Source of the DNA: Paenibacillus_E violae
GTDB taxonomy: Bacteria > Bacillota > Bacilli > Paenibacillales > NBRC-103111
Direction of reading: 5' to 3'
DNA: 64,000 nt
NCBI RefSeq assembly: GCF_032461945.1
Contig: NZ_JAWCUD010000019.1
Span: 1-64,000 of the forward strand
Of the stretch, positions 41,589 through 51,300 are shown in pieces; the first letter of the stretch is position 1; every line of letters starts with the position of its first letter. The position numbers were made by a program, and so were the translations under genes. The notes beneath the pieces are model-generated. The model was not told the DNA's origin, did no database searches, and saw only the letters and a list, made by a program, of their open reading frames with translations.

Positions 41589-44500
41589 ATGAAGATGTTG
41601 AAGAAGGAATTGAAGCTGCTACTCGTTATATTGTTAGTTTTCATGCAGTGCTTGTATGCAGTCAGTGTTTCAACCAAAGCAAACGCTACTGAAATCTCCA
41701 ATACTGATAACATTTTGGAGAGCGTGTCGATGGCTGTTTACGACAGTGCGGGACAAGTCGTAACAGGAAACGTCTACGATCAGGGAGCTAGAGTAAGGCT
41801 GGACTATACCTGGTCTTTGCCGGACGGTCATAGTTACCGTGCAGGCGACACCTATACGTTTATGCTGCCAGCGCAATTTTTGTTATTTAATAACGTGGGT
41901 GGGACTTTGACTACTGGTGACGATCAAGTTGGAACCTTTCAAGTGAACAAGGACAGCCGCCAAGTCATCATTACTTTTAATAACTTCATTGAAAGCCATG
42001 ATAATGTAAGAGGGACCCTCACGATCAATACCCAGTTTAATAAAAGCCAAATAACTGGATCGACAACGCAAATTATTACGATTCCGATAAATTCGGGAGA
42101 AGAGGTCTTTACCCTTATTTTCAGGCCGGATGTTCCTTCTACCATAAGTAAAGCAGGTGTGGCTAACGGTTTTAATGCGAAGCAAATTGATTGGACCGTT
42201 GATGTGAACAAGTCGATGGACTCCATTCAACAAGCGGTCGTAAAAGATCCTATACCTGCGGGGTTGGCTGTTCCTGTTTCCGTTGCGGTTTATTCTCTGG
42301 ACGTAAAATTGGATGGCACTATGATTTTGGGAGAGCTGTTGGATAGCAGCCAGTATACAGTAAGCACGGATGGCAGCATTCTTGCCGTTCACTTTGCTGA
42401 TAACCCGATTACTCATGCATACCGGATACAGTTCGCAACGCCAATTACGGACTCAACCAAGTCATCGTTTGTGAACACAGCGACACTGTCCGGAAGCAAT
42501 AAGACACCGGTTCAAGCAACTGCAACAGTTGAAGTCAAGCATGGAAGCGTGCTTAAGAAGATCGCAACTGACTACGCGACAGGAACGCAGACGATAAGTT
42601 GGGCAATTCAATATAATTATAATGAGGGGAATATCCCGCAATCGACAGCTTGGTTATCAGACCTATTCAATGAGTCCCACGAGTTAGTAGCCGAATCCTT
42701 TCAAGTATTTCCGGTCACATTTAATGGGGCAGGCGGCGAAGTGTTGGGTAGTGTAGTGCCTGCTACAGAGTATACATTAACACCGCAGACGGCAGAGGGT
42801 AAGAAGGGATTCAAGCTGCAGTTTCTTCAAGATATTTCATCAGCTTATAAAATAATTTATAAAACGAAGGCAAGCAAACCTGTTTTGGACAATGGTTCCG
42901 TAACCAACACAGTTACTTCAGGTGGTGGAAGCAGTGATACGGTTGTTAAGCCAATTAATCAGGTGGCAATTGTCAAAAGCGACGGGCATATCGATTATAA
43001 TACTAAGATAGTTGAATGGAATATTGCGATTAATGGCGACAACCAGCAAATGAGCCACGTGGTTGTGACAGATACATTCCCTTACAAGGGGCTTCGTCTT
43101 CTTCCAGATACCTTTAAAGTCAAGCAAGGCGCAGGAGTGCTGGATCCATCTGAATATACATTAGACGACTCTGTAGCTCCTGAGGATGGCTTTATTGTAA
43201 GATTCAAGAATCCTTTAACCGGACCGGTGACCATTAATTACAAAACAGCATTTAATCTGGATTGGATTCAACCTGCAGGCAGCAGAACAGATTTCTATAA
43301 CACAGCTCAAATGGCCTGGTTGGATCGTTGGGAAAATGAGCAAACCAAGACAGTTACGGATATTTTTTATACAAGGGACGAAGTCAAGAATAATGGTTTC
43401 AAAAACGGTACCTATGACGCTGCGCACAAACAGATTACTTGGACCGTAGGGGTCAACTATAATAGTAAGCCCATTGAACAAGCTGTCGTTGAGGATCTCT
43501 TGGACTCAAATCAAAAGCTCGATGTAGTCACGCTTAATGTTTATAAGATGGTCATTGCCCCAAATGGGACTACAACATTAGGCAGTATAGTAGATGCTTC
43601 TGAGTACGAGTATCAAATTGATGCAGCTAATAAATTGAAACTCTCATTTAAACAACCTATATTAGGGCCGTATTCTATCGTCTTTAAAACGAGTCTGGAC
43701 GGACAGTTGATTAACAGTGCCACTGTAAACAACACAGCCAAACTATTCGATGCGGATAAACCTGTGTCGAACGATCTGAAAGCGACCGTGAACATTCCAC
43801 ATGGAGGCGAGTACGTCAGCAAAAAAGGGTTACAAAGCGGCGACAAGATTAATTGGACGATAACGATTAATCAAGGACAGTCAACTTTGAATGATGCTTT
43901 ATTAATCGATACGCCTACGGTAAATCAGCTGCTGCTGTTGGATACGTTCCATCTGTTTAAAACGATAGTTGATATGAATGGCAATGTAACGAAAGGGGCA
44001 GAGTTAACCAAGGAAGTCGACTATACTTTGGTTATCGAAACAGATGCAAGCGGCAAACAAACGTTCCGCCTGCAATTTGTGAATCCTATTCGTTCCGCCT
44101 ATATCTTGGAGTACCAATCGCTCATCGCGGCCAATGATAAGGATACGGTTTCCAATAAGGTTATCCTGAGTGGCAACAATGTAACGACAGTGACCAAGGA
44201 AACCGTACAGGATATTATTGTTGGCGTTTCGAGCGGTTCCGGCACAGGCAGCGGTGTAAGGGGCTCGCTCTCCGTGAAAAAGGTGGATGCGTCCAATTAC
44301 ACAGTACTGCTCAGTGGAGCAACCTTTGACTTGTACCGGAAGTCCGACAGGGTGTTGGATCGGATTGGTACAATGACCACGAATGAAAATGGAGTTGCTA
44401 ACTTCACAGGCTTGCTTAAGGGCAATTATGTAGTGAAGGAAAGTGCAGCGCCTGCTGGGTACGCTTTGGATGCGGATAAGGAATATCCGGTATCCTTAAG

Positions 44501-44981
44501 TTCGGGTGAGAATTATTCAATCACTGTAACCAATACTAAGTCTACCGTGCCATCTAACCCGCCTACTAGTACGCCAACTGATTCGCCGTCTAGTACGCCG
44601 TCTAACCCACCATCCAGCACGCCAACGAATCCGCCAAAACACGATTCATCATCGAATGATCCGGATCCAACTCCGAGTGCTTCAACATCACCGAAGCCAA
44701 GTACGTCGCCTGCTCCGTCCGGTTCGCCAAGTCCGGGTCTGGGCACAAGCCCAAGCCCGAATCCAAGCCCGAGCCCAAGTCCTGGTTTGTCGCCGAGTCC
44801 AACGCCTGCCCAATCAAACGGGTCTGCGCCTTCGCTCAGTCCAGAGCCAACGACACTGGAAGGCCCCGAGCCGGAGACACTCCCGGTGACAGGCGAGTCC
44901 AGTCACACGGCAGTGAAATTATCCGGTTTGGCGCTCATTCTTCTAGGCTTCCTCTTACGGAGAAAATGGCGTAAAAACTAA
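41589..44981 (+). CDS. LPXTG-anchored collagen-binding-like surface adhesin
   Basis: A 1130-residue wall-anchored protein. A signal peptide (about 1-33) is followed by an Ig-like adhesin domain, then five repeats of about 138 residues whose start is marked by a W-centred strand (QIDWTVDVN near 198, ISWAIQYN near 335, VEWNIAIN near 473, ITWTVGVN near 614, INWTITIN near 752). A SpaA/Cna-B domain (about 892-975) with VKK and VKESAAPAGY could form an isopeptide bond. A Pro/Ser/Thr-rich wall-spanning region leads to LPVTG (1098-1102), a hydrophobic segment and a basic tail. Ligand unknown; collagen binding is only suggested by the fold. Confidence 0.9.
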   Translation: MKMLKKELKLLLVILLVFMQCLYAVSVSTKANATEISNTDNILESVSMAVYDSAGQVVTGNVYDQGARVRLDYTWSLPDGHSYRAGDTYTFMLPAQFLLFNNVGGTLTTGDDQVGTFQVNKDSRQVIITFNNFIESHDNVRGTLTINTQFNKSQITGSTTQIITIPINSGEEVFTLIFRPDVPSTISKAGVANGFNAKQIDWTVDVNKSMDSIQQAVVKDPIPAGLAVPVSVAVYSLDVKLDGTMILGELLDSSQYTVSTDGSILAVHFADNPITHAYRIQFATPITDSTKSSFVNTATLSGSNKTPVQATATVEVKHGSVLKKIATDYATGTQTISWAIQYNYNEGNIPQSTAWLSDLFNESHELVAESFQVFPVTFNGAGGEVLGSVVPATEYTLTPQTAEGKKGFKLQFLQDISSAYKIIYKTKASKPVLDNGSVTNTVTSGGGSSDTVVKPINQVAIVKSDGHIDYNTKIVEWNIAINGDNQQMSHVVVTDTFPYKGLRLLPDTFKVKQGAGVLDPSEYTLDDSVAPEDGFIVRFKNPLTGPVTINYKTAFNLDWIQPAGSRTDFYNTAQMAWLDRWENEQTKTVTDIFYTRDEVKNNGFKNGTYDAAHKQITWTVGVNYNSKPIEQAVVEDLLDSNQKLDVVTLNVYKMVIAPNGTTTLGSIVDASEYEYQIDAANKLKLSFKQPILGPYSIVFKTSLDGQLINSATVNNTAKLFDADKPVSNDLKATVNIPHGGEYVSKKGLQSGDKINWTITINQGQSTLNDALLIDTPTVNQLLLLDTFHLFKTIVDMNGNVTKGAELTKEVDYTLVIETDASGKQTFRLQFVNPIRSAYILEYQSLIAANDKDTVSNKVILSGNNVTTVTKETVQDIIVGVSSGSGTGSGVRGSLSVKKVDASNYTVLLSGATFDLYRKSDRVLDRIGTMTTNENGVANFTGLLKGNYVVKESAAPAGYALDADKEYPVSLSSGENYSITVTNTKSTVPSNPPTSTPTDSPSSTPSNPPSSTPTNPPKHDSSSNDPDPTPSASTSPKPSTSPAPSGSPSPGLGTSPSPNPSPSPSPGLSPSPTPAQSNGSAPSLSPEPTTLEGPEPETLPVTGESSHTAVKLSGLALILLGFLLRRKWRKN

Positions 44982-44991
44982 AGTTGATGCC

Positions 44992-45029
44992 AAGCCTTAA
45001 CAGCTCATTTGCTGTTAGGGCTTTTTTTT
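44992..45029 (+). terminator. Adhesin terminator
   Basis: AAGCCTTAACAGC (44992-45004) pairs with GCTGTTAGGGCTT (45011-45023) around TCATTT, then a T run. Confidence 0.92.
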
Positions 45030-45079
45030 GTTTTATTGTGATAAATTATGACATATTTCTTGCAATAAATAGGAATTAG

Positions 45080-45111
45080 GTCCTATATTTACTTGCAAGT
45101 AGGACTATAAT
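45080..45111 (+). promoter_or_regulatory. Candidate promoter and operator of the giant SLH gene
   Basis: GTCCTA (45080-45085) and TAGGAC (45100-45105) are inverted arms enclosing the smaller palindrome ACTTGCAAGT (45091-45100), directly followed by TATAAT (45106-45111). The -35 region is poor. This looks like a regulated promoter with about 190 bases of leader, in which no riboswitch is recognised. Confidence 0.45.
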
Positions 45112-45307
45112 CATGGTTAACTATAAATAGATTCTTTACAGTTAAAAAAATGGGGTGAGGGATGGCAATAGGTTGTGTGGGGAGTCGTTAATGTTGGGTT
45201 TACAGAATGGGAAGATCAAGTGTTTGAGCTGAGGAAAATCTGAGCAATCGTGCATCTAAGATGAGCGAACAGTATTTGGGTTGCGACAATTATAATGGAG
45301 GTAAATC

Positions 45308-48300
45308 ATGCTGCGTTATCGGAAGAAAATGGCCATTCTGATGTCGCTGATGCTGGTCATCCAGTTAATTGGCGGTATGCTTGGCGCGGTGCAGGCTGCA
45401 CCATCCTATGCATTTGACGGAAGCAAGCTCGATGAGTTTAATGTAACCGGGTACGATTCAGATCCTAATGATCCGGATGGACTACAAAAGAAAGAATTAT
45501 CGGAAGCTGTACTAGGACGCGATACGGAAATTTTGGTCCATGCCCATAATAAAGCTCCGGGAACGATGGCCTTCAACGCTGGCGTTGAAGTTGTACTGCC
45601 GGACGGTCTTGAGCTGGCATCGGATATGAGTCCCAGTACGGTGGTAACGGATGGCGTAACAGGAACCATTACAGCTTTTTGGAAGGATATCAAAGATATC
45701 GCTGCCGGGGAAAGCTTCGATTTTCCTGTGAAAATCAAAGTTTCTAATAACTACAGGAAAGCAAATAGCGGCGGTCTGGTTCCGTTTGGGACCATGTTGA
45801 CGCCTACGGTTCGGTTATATGCGAGCAGTGATCCCCGCAAGTTATACTATGACGCTGCGCTTCCTACCAAGACGTGGAGCAAAGCCATTAAGGTCACGCC
45901 TTTTTCCATCCGACTTATCAATGATGTGAAGAATGTGAAGGGGGCGGGCCCTGATGATGCACCTCCTGCAGGAGGCGCAGAGTGGGGAGAGCTTCCTTAT
46001 AAGATCGAAATGGTTAACAATGCACGGTCATCTACAACATTTACACTCTTTAAAGAGACAACGGATGCGGCAGTTGAGCACTACGGTTTTACAGGCCAAA
46101 CCGGAACGCCGACACAAACGGTTGCCAACGGGGTGCGCACCATTAACTGGACGCTTCCGGCACTAACAGTGGCAGGCGAGGACGGAAAAGGCAAGAAAAC
46201 GTTTAGTTATCAGGCGGCCTTTTTAAATACGGACGCAGGCAATCATATCATGACGCATGGCACACAGAAGGACGATAAGTTTGACTATTCTGCTACCGTG
46301 GATGGTCAAACTTTTACGGGGTCTGTGACACAGAAGGTGACTGCTAGAGATATCGTGATTTATAAAGGTGTACAGAAGAAGGCGGGTTCTTCAGCGGGAA
46401 GCGAGGTCGGATACAACGACAGGCTTGTGTACACGCTGCGTGTCAAAGTCAACGAGTACGTTCCTGTGACAGGGATCACTGTGAAAGATACGCTGGGTGA
46501 CGGGCAGGTCTTTGTCGATGGTTCGGCAGAAGTTAAGGATGCAACCGGTGCATCAATATCCCGTGGTTTATCGGAAACAGCTTCAGTGGATGGAACTACA
46601 GCCTTAACGTGGACGCTAGGAAATATGGATTACGCGAGTGCTACGGATCGTGAATTCACGATTACTTATGAAGCCACCGTTCGGTCGACCTGGAAGGTTG
46701 CTAAATCCGGTGGAAGCAATGTAGTTGCAGCGGACGTTCTCGTCAACAAAGCTGAGGTAAGCGGTGTATCTGTTTCGTCAGGAACGGTTACCGATTCCGA
46801 TTCAACGGACATTCATGTGACAACGCCTAGTGTTAGTGAAAAAATCGTTAGAGTGAACGATGGAACTACCGTGGGAGGCCAGCCGGTTAATGAGCTGAAG
46901 CAAGCGGTAACTGTAGGTGATACAGCTAGCTTTAAAGTGGCATACGACGCTGTGGGCCTGCCGGCGAAACAGCACAAAGTTAAGCTTTATGACTATCTGC
47001 CTCTCGGTACCATGTATGAAGGCTCACTTAGCACTTATCAAATTAATGGAATAACGCCTACATACGAAGATGATATGCAAGCTCTCGTGTGGGATTTTGG
47101 CAACACGGATCTAGTTGAGGGTCAGGTAAGCCAACTTGCCACCGAGGTAAAAGTGCGGATTCAAAACGATACCAGCTACGTCACCAAGGACAAAGGGGCT
47201 AAAAACCTGGTCGTCCTTACCTATGAGAATTCTGAAGGTATTGTTGAGAGCAAGCGCAAGGAAGTTGAATTAGCCTATGTAGAACCAGATGTGAGCATAA
47301 CGCGCACAGTGAACAAAACGATTGACCTTCACGGAAATGAATCCGTTACAGTTACAATCAAGCTAACGAACAATGGATCGACACCGGCCTATCATGTGAA
47401 GCTGACGGATAAGTTAGCGGATGGCTTGCAGGACTTACCGGGTAGTGAAGACTATACGCAGACAGGCACTTCGATCAAATTCAATGAAATTCCTACCATA
47501 GAACCGGGCAATGCCAACTCGGTGACGCTGACGTATACAGCTCAGTTAATCGATCCAATCGGCGCGAGCAGAGATATTGTGCTGAAAGATGCGAGCTGGA
47601 CCTACTATGGGCAAAATAATACATCAGCAGGAGTCATCAATCGCCCTTACACCGGGCAGGAGACGACGACGACCAATCTGACAGCAGCCGGACCGACGAT
47701 TACGAAGACGGTTGAGGATACTTCGGGTACGAAAACCTCTTTGAAGCCTGGAGATTGGGTAGTCTACAAGGTGGAAGTGAAAGTCCCGGCTAACAATGTG
47801 GCTTATTCACCATCGGTAGAAATTGAAATACCAAGTAATGAAGATTATGTTGCGACGTATACGGGGTATGATTCCCTGACACATACAGGTACGGGATCAC
47901 CAACTGTTGATACGACAACAGCAGGCCTCATTAAACTCGCCGGAATGGCGGAGGTACCGGGCGCGACGTATACGTATTATGTTAAAACCACCGTTAAGAA
48001 GATTAATGCCGGTACATCCGTAAGTGATACATCCGGCGCAGCCTTCAAATGGAAGCCAGAAGCATCCGCAACAGAGAAAACCTTATCTGTTCAGGGCGCA
48101 CAAAAGCCTACGGTGACCATTAAAGCGCCGCAGCTGGAAATCACCTTAAGTCCTGGTACAACATCCATGAAAGCAGGCGACACCCGAGCCTACACCGTCA
48201 CTGTGAAGAACAAGGGGCTGAACCCGGCCTATACCTTTACGCCAACAGTAACTCTGCCTGCAGGATTTAGTTTTGTTTCTGGAGACGGGACGGCCGCTGG

Positions 48301-51300
48301 GGTTACGATGACGTTCCCGCAAGTTGCGACACTTGCTAATAATGCCGAGCAAACATACGCATTCACTGCTCGTCTTGACAACGTCAAGGGGTCAGGATCA
48401 ACGCAAAGCATTTTAGCTTCCACTGGAGACTACTACAGTCTGCCTGATAGTGGCGGCGCCAAGTATGATTACGTAGCAGGTTCAGCTACCGTTGATGTTC
48501 CGCGCGTCACGATTACAAATGTTATTACGGCAACGAGCAGTGGCGATATCACCAAGATTCGTCCAGGAGATACCGTAGACTACAAAGTTGAAGTTACGAT
48601 ACCTGACGGGACGATAGCGTACGACGTTGTTGTCGAAGATGTAGTCGACTCTCTTGGAAGCAACTTTACGTTAACGAACAATCCTTATAATTTTACAGTT
48701 TCAGGAAACAAGCTCACCAAAGTTCTAACTAATTCGGAGACGGATGCCTCACTGGGGGCCAAAGTTTTCACATACACCTTTCAAGCACGAGCGAAGGCAG
48801 GTGTTTTCGACGCAAGTGAAGTAGTTCCGTACAAAACTACGGCCGTGGCCAAGTGGAATAAGCAGAACGGCTCCGACTCAGCGCAAACGGCTGATGCAGT
48901 AACAAGCATTGCAATTTTGCAGCCGAAATTAACCATGGCTCTGGTGGCGATTGCCGATACGAAGTTTTCCAAAACCAACACCGAAATCACAGTTGAGTTT
49001 GAACTGAACAACGTTGGGAACGCGACAGCATACAAACCTTCGGTGGAAGTCAAGCTGCCAAGCGAACTGAATGTGAAGCCAGGCTCGATTTCGGATGGCG
49101 GATCCCTTAGCGGTGGCGACACGCTTACATGGTCAGCGCTCTCTGATCTTGCTGTAAGCGGCAAAAAGAAAGTGACCTTCATAGTCACTACGAAGCCAGA
49201 AGTTTTACCGGGGACAACGGGTATTACGATCAACGGTAAAATAACCGGATACGAGTCCCGGGAGAGCACCCCAGTTGCCATTTACACGCCTGTAGTGTCC
49301 TTGCCGCAGGTACTCTCTGTCGATGTGTTGACGGTATCGGCTTCGATCAAAGAATCGACAAACAACAGCACGACGACAGTGCGCCCTGGCGATGAAGTGA
49401 CCTATCTCCTGAGTCTGGATCAGCCGCTTAATACGACCACGTATCATGTAAATCTTGATTCGCTGTCAGGGCTTGTTCAACAGGAAATCATTTCGGTAGG
49501 TAAAATCGTTGGCGGCTCGGTCACTGACATTCCGAAAGTTGGAGATAAGTATCCACTCGGGTCTATTACAGGGGATGCCAGTCCGATGGACCCATCCGCG
49601 CAGTATCAAATTGTTACAAGGTTGAAAACGGATGGACCGGCGGGTAGCTACATCGCACAGATCACGCCGAAGCTTGATTATCAGACGGCGGAGACTGCAG
49701 GCGCGCCACGAACAATATCAGCCGAGATGCTGTCCGTGAACGTCGTGCAACCCGACATTTCCCTGCTGCTAAGCAGCAGCAAACCGGCTCGTCAGGACGG
49801 CTCCGTTCCGTTCGATACGGCGAGTGAAGAGCTTCTCTTCACGATGAAGCTGACGAATAACGGGCAAAGTACCGCGTTCAACCCGTTCACGACGATCCAG
49901 CTTCCAACCGGCGTTCATATCAGCTGGGCAGACCCTAGGGCTACAGTAAGCGGATCTACCTATAGCTTGACTTGGGAAAGCCTACCGATTCAGCCTGGCA
50001 GCAACAGTGAATTACAATTCAAGGTACAGGCGGATAACGCAACCGTCGTTAGCTCGGTATATAGCGTCAAGTATACCTTGAACGAATACTATTCTCTCCC
50101 TTCAAAGGGCGGGAAGAAGTATGATGAGCTGAGTTCGAACTTAATCAACGCCATTGTACTTGGGCAGCACACGTTGAATACAGCTCCGGATCAAAGTGTG
50201 AAGGCCGGACAAACGGCAACGTTCCCGCACATCGTGACGAATACTGGAGCGGGTGTAGATCTCTTTAAGCTTGAAGTGAACACGCCATTTACTACGGATG
50301 TGATCGTTAATGGCCAAGTGGCAGCCACGTGGGCATTCGATCAAGGGCAGTGGAAATGGACCTATATCTCCCCGGATGTGAATCAAGGCGGAGTTCCTGG
50401 CTTCAAGTTAAATGCCGGAGAGCAGCAGGCGCTGCAGTTAGTCGTTCATGTTCCGGAAGGCACTCCGTATGACAACGATCATCCGTATCTGATCGGCCTG
50501 AAGGCATCGGCTGTTGAGAGCGGAAAAGAAGAGAGCATTCAAGATAAGCTATACGTTGTTGGGGATCCGCTTGACGGATGGGCAGGTAGTCAGCCGCGCT
50601 CGCCATGGACAGAGCCGGTGCTTGCACCAGGGGATCCATTGAAGCTTTCAGCCGTTAGCTCTAACGATGTACAGCGAGTGGAAGCTGTTTATATCCATGG
50701 CACCCATTCCGAAGTCATTCAATTCGTCCTGACGAATTCGGAAACATACATCACAGATGGCCATAAAGAATGGAAAAACGTACTGACACGGTTGCCGGAC
50801 GATATTCTGGGTAATCAGACGTCAGAGTCGTTCAAATTAACCTTCAAGGGTTATGATACGGCAATCGGCGGTCATGACATCCAGACAGATGCACCTAACG
50901 GCGCATTTGGCGGCAATAATGGTTTTACGGTGAAAAATGCGATTGAAATTCTGGGTACCATTACAGTTGCAGGAGAACACCGGCCAATCGCTGGTGCTAC
51001 CGTTACCTTGTACAATGAAGATGCCAGCCATGTGGAAATCGCGAAAACAACAACGGATGCAAACGGTGGCTACAATTTTGGACAACGTAAGGCAGCACGT
51101 TACAGCATCGTAGTACAAGCTGAGAATTACGCAGAGGCAAGCAAAGCATTCTATGCGATACCGAGCACGGTTGGAAGCAACCAAGTTATCGTAGATGCCG
51201 AGCTCAGCCAATATCGCTTAATCTTAACAGCTGATCCTAGCAGCATTGTCGGCGATGGGCAGTCTACGACTATTTTAACGGCAGTCGTATTGGATCAAGC

